Shown: piece by piece, positions 26,943-36,471 of the stretch
Layout: every line of letters starts with the position of its first letter
Numbering within the stretch: the stretch's first letter is position 1
From: Pseudarthrobacter phenanthrenivorans
GTDB lineage: Bacteria > Actinomycetota > Actinomycetes > Actinomycetales > Micrococcaceae
DNA length: 58,232 nt
Reading direction: 5' to 3'
NCBI RefSeq assembly: GCF_000813845.1
Contig: NZ_JWTB01000018.1
Coordinates: 1 to 58,232 of the forward strand
The notes under the pieces: generated by a model
Told to the model about the DNA's origin: nothing
The model's database searches: none
What the model saw: the letters and a program-made list of their open reading frames with translations, nothing else
Program-made: the position numbers and the translations under genes

Positions 26943-27643
26943 TCAGCGCGATACCGCCAGGGCAAGGCAGACCGGCAGCACCGCAGCCGGTGAGGGGGCA
27001 ACGGCCGCGGCTCCTGCTTCTTCCCCTGCCGAGCCGTAGCCCCAACCGGCGAAGACCGTGGGAATGCCGTGGACGGCTGCACCGGCCACGTCGTGGCTGC
27101 GGTCACCCACCATGAGCGGGGCGGAGACGTCCACCTTCGCTGCCCTCAGCCTGTCCAGCACTTCGGCAATCACATCTGCCTTGCTCCACCTGGCTTCCTG
27201 GTCCGAAGCACCGCAGACGGCGGAGAAATACTGGTCCATGCCAAACCGGCGGGCCATCCGGAGCGCCTGGTCTTCGGCCTTCGAGGTGGCAACCGCCATG
27301 GCTACGCCCGCACCATGGAGGTGTTTCAGCAGTTCGGTGATCCCGGCGTACGGAACCGACTGGTGTGCCCCGTGCTCCGCGTAAGCCTTCCGGTAATGCC
27401 GCAGCGCCCGCCGGGCGAGGAGCTCGTCATGTCCGAGGTACTCGCGGAAGGACTCAAGCATGGGCGGCCCCACCAGCCGGACCAAGTCCCCGGCCGGTGG
27501 AACAGGCGCCCCACGGCGGCAAGCGCCCGGGCCGCGCTCGCCGTCACGCCCGCTGCCGAATCCAACAGGGTCCCGTCCATGTCCAACAGCACGCAACTGA
27601 AGGCTCTGCGCTGGCTCTGGAGCGGCTGCTGCCGAAGTATCAT
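26943..27643 (-). pseudogene. HAD-superfamily phosphatase, one-base frameshift
   Basis: The N-terminus (from ATG 27643) carries the HAD nucleophile motif LLDMDGTLLDS. After ALAAVG the frame is lost in a four-base C run (27509-27512 on the plus strand); one more base would continue as APVPPAGDLVRLVGPPMLESF, which runs on in the other frame. That second part holds motif II (VATSK) and motif IV region MVGDRSHDVAGA, so the repaired protein (about 233 residues) is a full phosphoglycolate-phosphatase-like enzyme. As read it would be split. A homopolymer length change fits either a recent mutation or a sequencing error. Confidence 0.8.
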
Positions 27644-27718
27644 CTCTGTGTGCTTTCGATCTGGAGCCGGGGCCGACTCGTGTCTGCTGTCGTGACGTCA
27701 TGCGGTGAAGGGTGAAAC

Positions 27719-28234
27719 ATGGATCGGGCGAGTCTTGACCGGATCGACCAGGGCATCCTGGCGGAGCTGACCCGCAATGCCCGGATCAGCCACGCGGAGC
27801 TGGCCGCAAAGGTGATGCTGTCCCGCAATGCGGTCCGGCAGCGCATCGACAGGATGGAACGGCAGGGATATATCCAGGGCTACACGGTGGTGACCGGCGC
27901 CCCGGGGCACGGCACAGTTTCTGCCTTCCTGATGGTCTACCGGAAGGACAGGGTGCGCGGAGCGGACGTCATCGCCGTGCTGCAATCGATCCCGGAGGTG
28001 GTTCTGTGCGATGTGGTCAGCGGTGACTTTGACCTGCTGGTCCGGGTGGAAGCGCGGTCGCTTGAACGCATCCAGGAGATCTGGGAGCAGATAGCGGCCA
28101 CGCCCGGCGTGACGGACACCGTGACGGCCATGACCCTGTCCAACTACATCCGGCGGGATGCGGCAGCGAAGCCGGCCCAGCCGGGAAACGCTCCCGGCCA
28201 GGCTTCGCTTCCGGTGGTCAGCCCAGGCGCTTGA
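27719..28234 (+). CDS. Lrp/AsnC-family transcriptional regulator
   Basis: A 171-residue regulator: N-terminal HTH ([27 protein letters not shown], with recognition helix [13 protein letters not shown]) and a C-terminal RAM ligand domain (about 70-145) that senses amino acids and builds octamers. A 25-residue Ala/Pro tail follows. ATG 27719 has GAAGGG seven bases upstream. TGACGTCA, a perfect palindrome at 27693-27700, is the obvious autoregulatory candidate. Its 3' end overlaps the convergent aldehyde dehydrogenase by 17 bases, and it is the likely controller of the amino-acid block next to it. Confidence 0.9.
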   Translation: MDRASLDRIDQGILAELTRNARISHAELAAKVMLSRNAVRQRIDRMERQGYIQGYTVVTGAPGHGTVSAFLMVYRKDRVRGADVIAVLQSIPEVVLCDVVSGDFDLLVRVEARSLERIQEIWEQIAATPGVTDTVTAMTLSNYIRRDAAAKPAQPGNAPGQASLPVVSPGA

Positions 28235-29636
28235 TGCACACCACTTTGGGCTGGGTCATCTCCTCATAGGCGAACCGGACTCCTTCCCGGCCAAGGCCGC
28301 CGTACTTGGAGCCTCCGAACGGCATGCCGTCGAAGCGGTAGTCCGATGAGTCGTTGACCATGACGCCGCCTGCGTCAATGCGGCCCGCGGCGTCCAGGGC
28401 AACGTCCAGCGATCCGGTGAAGATCCCGGCGTGGAGGCTGAAGTCGATGGCGTTGGCGGTCTCCACGGCTTCATCGAAGGTTGTGAAGGGTTGCAGCATG
28501 ACGACCGGTCCGAACACCTCCTCCGTCCACAGCCTGCTGCCGGCGGGCACTTTCTCCAGGACCGTCGGATGCAGCACGTTGTTGTCCCTGGTGTTGCCGG
28601 CGAGGACTGCGGCGCCGGAGGCAACCGCCGCCCGGATCCTGGCCTGGAGCTGATCCACGGCGGCGGAACTGATCATGGGACCGACGTCGGTCGCTTCCTC
28701 GGCGGGGTCGCCCGCCACCAGCCGTGACGTCTCCTGCAGGAAGCGCCGACGGAACTCGTGGTACCGGGAGGAGGCAACGAGGATGCGCTGAACCCCCACA
28801 CAGTTCTGGCCCGCTGCCCAGAAGGCGCCGGAGACGCAGGCTGGAACGGCAGCATCCAGGTCGGCGTCATCCATGACGATGACCGGGGCGTTCCCGCCAA
28901 GGTCCATGGACAGCTTCTTCAGGCCTGCCGTCCTGGCGATGGCCTCGCCGGCCGCGAATCCGCCGGTGAAGGACACCATGCGGACCTCCCGGCTCCGCAC
29001 GATCGCCTCCGCCACGTCCCTGTCCCCGTGGACCACCGTGAGGATGCCGGCGGGCAGGCCGGCTTCGGCGAAGACCTCGCCGAGCAGTTGCGCGGACAGG
29101 GGCGTCAGCGCGGATGGCTTGAGGATGACGGCGTTGCCTCCGGCGATTGCCGGGCCCACCTTGTGTGCCACCAGATTAAGGGGGTCGTTGTAGGGGGTGA
29201 TGGCCGCAATGATGCCCAGCGGTTCCCGTGAGTACCACCCCATGCGGTCCTCGGAGCCTTCATAGGAGTCAAAGGGAATGAGTTCGCCGGCGTTCCGGCG
29301 TGCCTCCACGGCGGACAGGCGCAGGGTGTTGACTGCCCGCAGCACCTCCTTGCGTGCCTGGCGGATGGTTTTGCCGCTCTCTGCTGTGATGGTCTGGGCG
29401 AATTCGGCCTGCCGCGCGTCCATCAGTGCGGCAGCCGCGTCCAGCAGCTTTCCCCGGTCATGGCGGGACAGGGCGCGTGCCTGCTCCGCCCCGGACCTGG
29501 CAGCCCGGACAATCGCGTCCACGGACTCCGCCGGGGTCAGGGCCACTGCTCCCACCACCCGGCCGTCGTAGGGGCTGAGCACTTCCCGGAACGCGGCCGT
29601 CGCGTGATCCAGTGGTGAGAGGGTTGATTCACGCAT
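28218..29636 (-). CDS. NAD(P)-dependent aldehyde dehydrogenase
   Basis: A 472-residue ALDH-fold enzyme that oxidises an aldehyde to the acid. The catalytic Cys279 is in GQNCVG, the oxyanion Asn150 in TPYNDPLN, the cofactor segment in [10 protein letters not shown] and SFTGG. Where most ALDHs have ELGG with the general-base Glu, this one has MDLGG (Asp245). It resembles the lactaldehyde/succinate-semialdehyde/phosphonoacetaldehyde group. Its start overlaps the homoserine dehydrogenase stop by eight bases, so aspartate semialdehyde, the product of homoserine oxidation, is an attractive substrate (inference). Confidence 0.9.
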   Translation of the reverse strand: MRESTLSPLDHATAAFREVLSPYDGRVVGAVALTPAESVDAIVRAARSGAEQARALSRHDRGKLLDAAAALMDARQAEFAQTITAESGKTIRQARKEVLRAVNTLRLSAVEARRNAGELIPFDSYEGSEDRMGWYSREPLGIIAAITPYNDPLNLVAHKVGPAIAGGNAVILKPSALTPLSAQLLGEVFAEAGLPAGILTVVHGDRDVAEAIVRSREVRMVSFTGGFAAGEAIARTAGLKKLSMDLGGNAPVIVMDDADLDAAVPACVSGAFWAAGQNCVGVQRILVASSRYHEFRRRFLQETSRLVAGDPAEEATDVGPMISSAAVDQLQARIRAAVASGAAVLAGNTRDNNVLHPTVLEKVPAGSRLWTEEVFGPVVMLQPFTTFDEAVETANAIDFSLHAGIFTGSLDVALDAAGRIDAGGVMVNDSSDYRFDGMPFGGSKYGGLGREGVRFAYEEMTQPKVVCIKRLG

Positions 29637-30681
29637 CTGCAGCCACCGGCTTCCGTGCGGAATGCATGGCGATGATGTCGGACAGCAGGGCGTAGGCTGT
29701 CTCCACCCGCCCGGCCCCCGGTCCGGACACCGTCACCGGGCCGAGGAGATCGGTATTAAAGGACACTGCATTGTTGGCACCCGAAACCCCGGCGAGGCCG
29801 TGGGCCAGGGGGAGCGCCACGGGGGCAACTCCGGCGGTGATGCTTCCGTCCAGGTTCCGCCGCGCGGAGCCCACCAGTTTCCACCGCCGCCCCTCGTTCC
29901 TGGCGCGACTGATGTCCTCGGGCGACAGCGTTGAGATTCCTTGGCGCTGCACATCCGCCAGCGTGATGTCCGCACCCAGCAGCTCATTGGCGAGGATCAG
30001 GACTTTCAGCTGGACGTCGTGGCCCTCGATGTCGGCCGTGGGATCCGCCTCTGCGTACCCCCGGGCCTGGGCTTCGAGGACCGATTCCTCAAAACTGAGG
30101 CCCTGTTCCATCCTGCCCAGGACATAGTTGCTGGTGCCATTGAGGATGCCCTCGAAGCTATGGAGCACCAGTCCGGGGAACAGTTGTTTGGCCAACCGGA
30201 TGACGGGTGTCCCGCTCATCACCGCGCCCTCGAATTCGAAATGCAGCCCTTTGAGTTTCGCGAGCCGGCTCAATTCCTGGCCGTGCAGGGCGACCGGGCC
30301 TTTGTTGGTGGTGCAAACGCTCTTTCCCGACTCCAGGGCCCAGCGGACGTGTGAAGCCGCAGGCTCGCCGTCTGCAGGGTTGGTGAAGGTTGCTTCGCAA
30401 ATGATCCCGGCAGAGCAGGTGCGGATCACGCGCTCGTTGTCCGGGTCCGCTGACCCGCCGTGCGCTGCAAACGTCGCGGCGGCGGGATCCAGGCCCAGGG
30501 CCATGTCAAGATCGATTCCCCCGTCCTGGACCAGGGAACCCAGCCGGAGGTCCGTAATGGCAACCACCCTCAGGTCAAAGCCGAGGGTGCGGCCGAGCGC
30601 ATCCCCTCTGGTGGCGATCAGTTCGGCGAGGGTCCGGTTGACGCCGCCGAACCCGATCAGCGCGATGTCGTAGGTGGTCAT
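29629..30681 (-). CDS. Homoserine dehydrogenase family protein
   Basis: A 350-residue NAD(P)-dependent enzyme interconverting homoserine and aspartate semialdehyde. The cofactor loop is GFGGVN (10-15); [34 protein letters not shown] and [15 protein letters not shown] carry the substrate and catalytic Lys/Asp sites. There is no C-terminal ACT domain, so it lacks the feedback module of the usual biosynthetic actinobacterial Hom. No thrB/thrC is next to it; instead it is coupled to an aldehyde dehydrogenase and faces an amino-acid permease, suggesting a catabolic direction. ATG 30681 follows GGAG. Confidence 0.85.
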   Translation of the reverse strand: MTTYDIALIGFGGVNRTLAELIATRGDALGRTLGFDLRVVAITDLRLGSLVQDGGIDLDMALGLDPAAATFAAHGGSADPDNERVIRTCSAGIICEATFTNPADGEPAASHVRWALESGKSVCTTNKGPVALHGQELSRLAKLKGLHFEFEGAVMSGTPVIRLAKQLFPGLVLHSFEGILNGTSNYVLGRMEQGLSFEESVLEAQARGYAEADPTADIEGHDVQLKVLILANELLGADITLADVQRQGISTLSPEDISRARNEGRRWKLVGSARRNLDGSITAGVAPVALPLAHGLAGVSGANNAVSFNTDLLGPVTVSGPGAGRVETAYALLSDIIAMHSARKPVAADA

Positions 30682-30966
30682 TGCTGCTCCCTTGATGTGG
30701 TTGTTGGTGCTCCCATCCTGTGCCCGCCGGGTGTCTGTTGAGGCATGTCCATCCGCTCTGCGGGGGAGGCGAAACGACCATCTGAAGGGCAAATCGACAT
30801 ATGGGGTAACAGCAATAAGCGTGCAACATTCGCATTTGAATATGATTTTGATGACTAAAACTGCCGGTTTGTGTTACTTTCGTCACTGTCGACGCGCTTA
30901 GAGCTTCATGGACCGGCACCCGAACCGCGGCCGTCCTTCCGACCATCCCCCCACTGGAGGCACCTC

Positions 30967-32412
30967 TTGGAATCTTCGACCCCCCTCACCCTCAAGCCGG
31001 AGCCGGACGCACCGCCGTCAACGGAATCAGGGCTCCGCCGCTCCATGGGGCCCCGGCACCTTGTCATGATCGCCATGGGCGGCGTCATTGGTTCCGGTCT
31101 TTTCCTCAGCTCGGGTTACACCATTTCCCAGGCCGGCCCCCTGGGCGCCGTTCTCGCCTACCTCGTCGGTGCCTTCGTGGTTTACCTGGTCATGGCCTGC
31201 TTGGGGGAGCTCGCCATCGCCTACCCCGTCTCCGGTGCGTTCCACATCTACGCTGCCCGGTCCATTGGTCCCGCCACGGGATTCGCCACCGCCTGGCTCT
31301 ACTGGCTGTGCTGGGCGGTCGCCATCGGATCGGAGTTCACAGCCTCGGGCCTGCTGATGCAGCGCTGGTTCCCGGGCGTTGACGTCTGGGTCTGGTGCCT
31401 GGTCTTCGCCGCAACGTTGTTCAGCCTCAACGCTGTGTCATCCAAGTTCTTCGGCGAGTCGGAATTCTGGTTCGCCATCATCAAAGTGGGCGCCATCATC
31501 GGGCTCATCGTCCTGGGCGGGGCAGCCCTCTTGGGCTTCCACCCGCTCAGCGGATCGGGCAACCATCCCTTCCTGTTCGAAAACTTCACCACAGACGGAG
31601 GGCTCTTCCCCAACGGTTTCACCGGCGTCCTGGTGACGGCGCTCGCAGTCTTCTACGCCTTCTCAGGCTCTGAACTGATCGGCGTCGCCGCAGGGGAGAC
31701 GAAGGATCCCGCCACCAGCATTCCCAAAGCGATGCGCAGTACGGTCATCCGCCTCCTGGTGTTCTTCGTCGGAGCGATCGCCGTCATCGCCGCCACAATC
31801 CCGTACCAGGAAGTTGGGCTCGACGAGAGCCCGTTCGTGACGGTGTTCACGGCAACGGGTGTTCCCTTTGCCGCCGACGTTATGAATTTCGTCATCATCA
31901 CGGCCCTGCTCTCTGCAGGCAACAGTGGCTTGTTCTCCTGCGCCAGGATGCTGTACTCCCTGGCCGACGAAGGCCACGCACCCCGGGCGCTTAAAAAGCT
32001 GACCAGCCGCGGCATCCCCCTGATCGCGCTCTCTGTGAGCATGCTCGGAGGGCTGGCCTCACTCATCAGCAGCGTGGTTGCCCCGGAGACCGTGTACCTG
32101 GTGCTGGTATCGGTAGCGGGCTTCGCAGTGGTGGGAGTCTGGATGTCCATCACCGCCTCGCATTTCTTCCACCGGCGGGCTTTTGTCCGGAACGGCGGGG
32201 ACGTGGCCACGTTGTCCTACCGCGCGCCGCTCTTCCCCCTGGTGCCGGTCCTGGCGTTCACTCTCTGCACCGTCTCCCTGGTCGGCATCGCCCTGGACCC
32301 GGCCCAGGTGGCAGCACTGTACTTTGGCATTCCTTTCGCCGCCGCCTGCTACGGCTACTTCCACATCAGGTACGGGCGCCGGGCCGCAGCTGGGAAGACG
32401 GCGCAGGGCTAA
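30967..32412 (+). CDS. APC-family amino-acid permease
   Basis: A 481-residue transporter with 12 membrane helices. The helix-1 hallmark [33 protein letters not shown] and [18 protein letters not shown] place it in the amino-acid transporter (AAT/GABA permease) group that takes up amino acids with protons. Start TTG 30967 is chosen for its GGAGG at 30956-30960; the longer frame has no site. It is divergent from the homoserine/aldehyde dehydrogenase pair across 285 AT-richer bases that must hold both promoters, and probably imports their substrate. Confidence 0.9.
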   Translation: MESSTPLTLKPEPDAPPSTESGLRRSMGPRHLVMIAMGGVIGSGLFLSSGYTISQAGPLGAVLAYLVGAFVVYLVMACLGELAIAYPVSGAFHIYAARSIGPATGFATAWLYWLCWAVAIGSEFTASGLLMQRWFPGVDVWVWCLVFAATLFSLNAVSSKFFGESEFWFAIIKVGAIIGLIVLGGAALLGFHPLSGSGNHPFLFENFTTDGGLFPNGFTGVLVTALAVFYAFSGSELIGVAAGETKDPATSIPKAMRSTVIRLLVFFVGAIAVIAATIPYQEVGLDESPFVTVFTATGVPFAADVMNFVIITALLSAGNSGLFSCARMLYSLADEGHAPRALKKLTSRGIPLIALSVSMLGGLASLISSVVAPETVYLVLVSVAGFAVVGVWMSITASHFFHRRAFVRNGGDVATLSYRAPLFPLVPVLAFTLCTVSLVGIALDPAQVAALYFGIPFAAACYGYFHIRYGRRAAAGKTAQG

Positions 32413-32565
32413 CCGTTTCCATGGCCTGGCGCGGACGGCCCAACGTCCGCGCCAGGCCATCACCGTGCCCGGGACCGGGTTGCTTCCACCTGATTGCTGT
32501 AAGGCGGCGGGCAGTGCTGACCACGTGTGAGGATAGGCTGGTTGCCGGTCGGAAGGAGCAGCAGG

Positions 32566-33339
32566 GTGGATAACTCCCCGGAGGCGTCGTCACTGGCGCA
32601 GGGACTGCGGATAGTGCGCCTGGTCATTGACCGGGAAAAGACGGGGAAGCAGCTTATGGGTGTCTCCCAATTGGCCGCGGAGCTGGAAATGGACCAAAGC
32701 CGCGTCTCCCGTTTGACCCAGGAGCTTTGTGAGCTTGGCCTGCTGGAGCGCCGCGAACGCGGCCCGTTCCGGGTCGGGACCGGCTTCTTCGGCCTTGCCG
32801 CCACCCTCAATACGGGGTGGATCCGGCATGCGGCGGCGGAACTGGAGGCGCTGGTGGCCACTACGGGGCTGCGCGCCCGGGTCTCGGTCCGCGACGGTTA
32901 CCGGGTCATCCTCCTCCTGGCATCCAGCAACGATTCGCAGGCGGGCAGCTTCGTCCAGCCCGGCATGGTGACGCCCGTGTGGTGTACCGGATCGGGCAGG
33001 GCGCTGTTGTGGGACCATAAGCGGCGGGGGTTTGAAGCTTTGCTTTCCGACGTGAACTTTGTTGGCGTCGGTGGTCCCGGCGCCCCGCATTCCTGCGCGG
33101 AGGCCTGGGAACTCATGGCCAAAGACAGGCCCCAAGGTTTCGTTGTCGCCAACGAGGAATTCGAACACGGCATCGTCGAGGTGGCCGTGCCTGTCCGGGA
33201 TCCCGGCGGTGGGATCGTCGCTTCGCTGAGTGTGCTGGGCGGGCAGCCGGACGTTTGGCCCCGCGCAGCGGAATTGGCGGAGGTGCTCGCGGAGGCCGCG
33301 GCGAGGCTCGGTTCGGTCCATCCCGGACCGGAGGGGTAG
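32566..33339 (+). CDS. IclR-family regulator 1
   Basis: A 257-residue regulator with N-terminal winged helix (SQLAAELEMDQSRVSRLTQELCELGLLER) and a C-terminal IclR effector domain (about 95-250) with the usual YRVILLLAS and EEFEHGIVEVAVPVRD segments. GTG 32566 has AAGGAG (32553-32558). It lies 153 bases downstream of the permease in the same direction and converges, with a seven-base gap, on a second IclR-type gene. The effector is unknown; control of the permease or the adjoining catabolic genes is likely. Confidence 0.85.
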   Translation: MDNSPEASSLAQGLRIVRLVIDREKTGKQLMGVSQLAAELEMDQSRVSRLTQELCELGLLERRERGPFRVGTGFFGLAATLNTGWIRHAAAELEALVATTGLRARVSVRDGYRVILLLASSNDSQAGSFVQPGMVTPVWCTGSGRALLWDHKRRGFEALLSDVNFVGVGGPGAPHSCAEAWELMAKDRPQGFVVANEEFEHGIVEVAVPVRDPGGGIVASLSVLGGQPDVWPRAAELAEVLAEAAARLGSVHPGPEG

Positions 33340-33346
33340 GCGGCCC

Positions 33347-34123
33347 TTAGGCGTGGCTGTCCGGAGACCGCCATCCCAGCATGCCTTCCAGCCAGCGGCC
33401 CTGGCGGACGAGCGCTTCGGCGTGCCGGGACCGGCTGGGTTCAAGGCGGCCCTTCAGGCCCACCACCTGCAGGGCCGCCACCACGTCACCCCTGAAATCC
33501 CTGATGGGTACGGCCAGCGAGTAGAGCCCGGGCTCCGCTTCCTCGTCGACGATGGAGTAGCCGCGGACCCGTGCGTTCCTGAGCCGTGCCAGGAAGTCCT
33601 CGACGTCCGCGGGGGTGTTCGGCCCGTGCTGCTGGAACTGGACGCCCGCGAAGATTTTGCGGACATCATCGTCCGGAGTCTCCCACAAGAGTGCCTGCCC
33701 GGCATCGCTGCAGTAGGCGGGGTAGGGCCGGCCCAGCCACGAGCCCACCAGCCGGCTGCTCGCCGGGACGCTTTCGCCCACCGTTACGGTGCTCCTGCCG
33801 CTGAGGACACCCAGGAAGCACCCCTCATCAGTCTCCCTCGAGAGGCCTTCCAGGGCAGCGGTGCCGTCGGTTGCCAGCCGGCGCCGGGTCAGCAGGAGGG
33901 CGTCGGTCAGGACGCTCCAGTCCAGGGCGAAGGTCCGTTCGGGGGTTCTTCGCAGGAAACCTTCCTGTTCTGCTGTCCGCAAACTCCGGGAAACCTGGCT
34001 TCGGTCCTTGCCCAGGTCCGCAGCGATCTCTGCCACCGTGCCGCCGGGGAGGCCACGCAGGTGGCGTTCCCCGGCCGCCAGGACGGCTTTGACGCCCCGT
34101 CCCATGCTTGAAGTCCTCGACAT
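33347..34123 (-). CDS. IclR-family regulator 2
   Basis: A 258-residue regulator similar in layout to its convergent neighbour: HTH region (GTVAEIAADLGKDRSQVSRSLRTAEQEGFLRR) and an IclR effector domain with YCSDAGQALLW, GYSIVDEEAEPGLYSLAVPI and VVAALQVVGLKG. It starts at ATG 34123, 30 bases after the cyclase stop on the same strand, so it is probably the third gene of a unit with the 148-residue unknown and the cyclase. The two regulators look like old paralogues, not a recent duplication. Confidence 0.85.
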   Translation of the reverse strand: MSRTSSMGRGVKAVLAAGERHLRGLPGGTVAEIAADLGKDRSQVSRSLRTAEQEGFLRRTPERTFALDWSVLTDALLLTRRRLATDGTAALEGLSRETDEGCFLGVLSGRSTVTVGESVPASSRLVGSWLGRPYPAYCSDAGQALLWETPDDDVRKIFAGVQFQQHGPNTPADVEDFLARLRNARVRGYSIVDEEAEPGLYSLAVPIRDFRGDVVAALQVVGLKGRLEPSRSRHAEALVRQGRWLEGMLGWRSPDSHA

Positions 34124-34153
34124 GGTCCGAGTCTAGAGGACCGTCCGCCCGGG

Positions 34154-34903
34154 TCAGGAGATGGCGAAGACGCGGGCGGGGAAGCCGCTTCCTTCGGAGG
34201 GCTTGGCCCAGCTGGCCACGATTGCGGCACCCGATTCAGGGAGGCCGGACAAATCAGCCATCAGTTCTATCTGCCAGCGGTCCTTCGCCAGGATGTAGGT
34301 TTCCAGGCCAAAGTCCCCGTGCGAGGTTGCCAGCCCCGGATCGGTGTCCGTTTGCTCGTGCCCGATGGCCGAAACCGAACGTTCCTCCACCAGGAAGGAC
34401 AGCACCTCATGGGACCACCCGGGAGTGTGGCTGACTCCGTCCGCATCCTTGTTGGCCATGGCATCTCCGTCCGGCCACCGCGAGCTCCAGCCGGTCCGCA
34501 GGGCAACGAAGCATCCAGCGGGAATTCTTCCATTCCGGTCTTCCCATCCGTGCACGTCCCGCAGGGTGGGGGTTGCATCCGGATCCCGTTCCACCCGCCG
34601 GGTGATGTCCAGGACCACAAGGGGAAGGATCATGTCCTGGACTGGAATCCGGTCAAGGGTGCGCCCACCCCGGATGAAGTGGGATGGCGGGTCCACATGC
34701 GTGCCCCACTGGCCAACGATCGAATACCGGTGGGCCGTAAAACCGTCGCCCCTTTCAAGGTCGAAAAGCGCCTCCCGGTTTTCGTCCGGAAAGGCGGCGA
34801 AACGGGGCTGGCCCGGGTGGAAGGCGTGCGTGAGGTCCGTGAACGTCCTTCCTGCCAGGGCGGATTGAAGCACGGGCCAGGCGGCAGTGGTGGTGAGCGT
34901 CAT
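34154..34903 (-). CDS. Cyclase-family (kynurenine-formamidase-like) metal hydrolase
   Basis: A 249-residue member of the cyclase family. The metal motif H-x-G-T-H-x-D-x-P-x-H appears as GQWGTHVDPPSHF, with the first His replaced by Gln-Trp context, then HEQTDTDPG and a late hydrophobic core. Family members hydrolyse cyclic or N-acyl substrates (N-formylkynurenine, isatin, cyclic imides). Its ATG overlaps the stop of the unknown gene upstream (ATGA at 34900-34903). In this context it may open a lactone or cyclic amide that feeds the homoserine route (inference only). Confidence 0.8.
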   Translation of the reverse strand: MTLTTTAAWPVLQSALAGRTFTDLTHAFHPGQPRFAAFPDENREALFDLERGDGFTAHRYSIVGQWGTHVDPPSHFIRGGRTLDRIPVQDMILPLVVLDITRRVERDPDATPTLRDVHGWEDRNGRIPAGCFVALRTGWSSRWPDGDAMANKDADGVSHTPGWSHEVLSFLVEERSVSAIGHEQTDTDPGLATSHGDFGLETYILAKDRWQIELMADLSGLPESGAAIVASWAKPSEGSGFPARVFAIS

Positions 34904-35346
34904 GATGCTGCCGCCGAGGGGGTCTTGCGGCGCAGGCTGCCGGCCACACTCACGGGACCGGTCACCTCGATGACGGGCAGTTCCCACGGGTGGATGGCCA
35001 CCAATTCCTGCATGGCCCGTTCCAGGACCGCCTCATCCAGGGTGGCATCAAAATAGGTGGTGAACACGAACGTGGGGGAGAGGGTCTGCTCGCCCACCCT
35101 GCCGAGCGTGGGTGACGCCCCTTCGCCGCACGAGAATCCTTCGAATCCGATGCCGGATTCGAAGACGTTCTTGTAGTTCCCGAAATCACCGAGGTCCGGG
35201 TGCTGCTCAACGGTGTGCAGGAGTTCAGCCAGCCCCGGATCCTGCTGGACGGCGTTGGCATCTCCGGCTGCTATCCGGCCGAAGGTTTCCGCACTGATGG
35301 GCCAGTGGACCCGTAGCTTGCGGACACTGTTCAGGTGCACACTCAC
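34900..35346 (-). CDS. Conserved-looking hypothetical protein, 148 residues, coupled to cyclase
   Basis: I do not recognise the family. GTG 35346 has a textbook AGGAGG at seven-base spacing. The protein is soluble, with a C-terminal ferredoxin-like pattern (TFVFTTYFDATLDEAVLERAMQELVAIHPWELPVIEV) that resembles the dimeric YqfO/CutA-type fold, and an HPWE motif. The middle has ESGIGFEGFSCGEGASP with one Cys. Expressed together with the cyclase through an ATGA overlap, so a role as partner or co-enzyme in the same reaction is plausible but unproven. Confidence 0.7.
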   Translation of the reverse strand: MSVHLNSVRKLRVHWPISAETFGRIAAGDANAVQQDPGLAELLHTVEQHPDLGDFGNYKNVFESGIGFEGFSCGEGASPTLGRVGEQTLSPTFVFTTYFDATLDEAVLERAMQELVAIHPWELPVIEVTGPVSVAGSLRRKTPSAAAS

Positions 35347-35398
35347 GAATATTCCTCCTGTGATGGTCGTTGCTGCAGTCATCGTGGCACACAGTGAT

Positions 35399-35430
35399 AT
35401 GCATTACAAGCATGGAAACTTGTCTATAAT
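35399..35430 (+). promoter_or_regulatory. Candidate promoter of the homocysteine methyltransferase gene
   Basis: TATAAT at 35425-35430 is a perfect -10, 34 bases before the ATG. The best -35 is weak (CATTAC, 35402-35407, 17-base spacer), suggesting an activator. ATGC-N7-GCAT (35399-35413) overlaps it. The whole 117-base gap to the divergent GTG at 35346 is AT-rich. Confidence 0.45.
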
Positions 35431-35463
35431 GAATAAAACAGCCCCCAAGCAACCGGAGTTGCG

Positions 35464-36417
35464 ATGCCTAGCCGCCGTTTCCTGTCCACCCTGCTTGAAG
35501 CCGGCGCAGGCCTGGTAGCCGACGGCGCCCTGGCCACCGAGCTCGAGCGCCGCGGCTGCGACCTGAACGATCCCCTGTGGTCCGCCAAGGTCCTCCTGGA
35601 GCAGCCCGGCCTGATCAGGGATGTCCACCGCGACTACTTTGCTGCGGGGGCCAACATCGCCACCACCGCCAGCTACCAGGCCACCCCCCAGGGTTTCGCG
35701 GCGCGTGGCATCAGTGCAGAGGCTGCGCTGGAGCTGGTTGCCCTCTCGGTCCGGCTGGCGGATGAAGCACGGCGGCAGCATCTGGCGGATCACCCCGGCT
35801 CCGCGGCGCTGCTGGTTGCCGGTTCCGTAGGGCCATACGGCGCCTACCTTGCGGACGGCTCCGAATACCGGGGGGACTACGTCCTGACCGCCCAGGAGTT
35901 CCAGGACTTCCATGCTCCGCGCGTCGCCGCCCTGGTCAACGCCGGCGTGGACGTCCTGGCGTTTGAAACGCTGCCCTCCTTCGCCGAAGCGGAGGCCCTC
36001 CTGGCACTTGCCCGCGAACACGGCGTCGACAGCTGGTTTTCCTTCTCCCTGCGCGACGGCGGCCACATCAGCGACGGAACCCCGCTCGGCGACGTTGCCC
36101 GGCTCCTCAACGGGCAGCCGCATGTTGCCGCCCTGGGGGTCAACTGCGTGCCCCTCGGCCTGGTCAGTCCGGCGCTCGCGGCATTGCGCCTGCACACGGA
36201 CAAGCCGCTGGTGGCCTACCCGAACTCCGGGGAAACCTATGATCCCGGTACCAAAACGTGGAACCAGGGGGAGAGCAAGGGCGATTCCGCAGGGGGATCA
36301 GCGCCGGCAAGCCTCGCCGCCGGTGCCGCCGGCTGGCGGGAACGGGGTGCCCGGATCCTGGGCGGCTGCTGCCGCACCACGCCCGCTGACATCGCCAGGC
36401 TCGCCGGGAAGGCATAG
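35464..36417 (+). CDS. mmuM: Homocysteine S-methyltransferase
   Basis: A 317-residue Zn2+-dependent enzyme that moves a methyl group from S-methylmethionine (or SAM) to homocysteine, giving methionine. The zinc Cys are in LGVNCVP and in GGCCRTTP; DGALATELERRGCDLND and ETLPSFAEAEALL are typical of the MmuM group. Residues 270-290 form a Gly/Ser/Ala-rich loop longer than usual. ATG 35464 follows CCGGAG. It is divergent from the unknown-cyclase-IclR unit. Homocysteine and homoserine metabolism are linked, which fits the block, but no S-methylmethionine permease is adjacent under that name. Confidence 0.9.
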   Translation: MPSRRFLSTLLEAGAGLVADGALATELERRGCDLNDPLWSAKVLLEQPGLIRDVHRDYFAAGANIATTASYQATPQGFAARGISAEAALELVALSVRLADEARRQHLADHPGSAALLVAGSVGPYGAYLADGSEYRGDYVLTAQEFQDFHAPRVAALVNAGVDVLAFETLPSFAEAEALLALAREHGVDSWFSFSLRDGGHISDGTPLGDVARLLNGQPHVAALGVNCVPLGLVSPALAALRLHTDKPLVAYPNSGETYDPGTKTWNQGESKGDSAGGSAPASLAAGAAGWRERGARILGGCCRTTPADIARLAGKA

Positions 36418-36471
36418 CCGCCGGGAACACGGCAGTCTCCGCAGGTGTTAAGACCTATGGAGAAACGAACG

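Noticed and set aside
28218..36417. Catabolic block as a recently transferred genomic island
   Set aside because: GC content, codon use and start-codon habits look like the neighbours; no integrase, tRNA or flanking repeats are visible.
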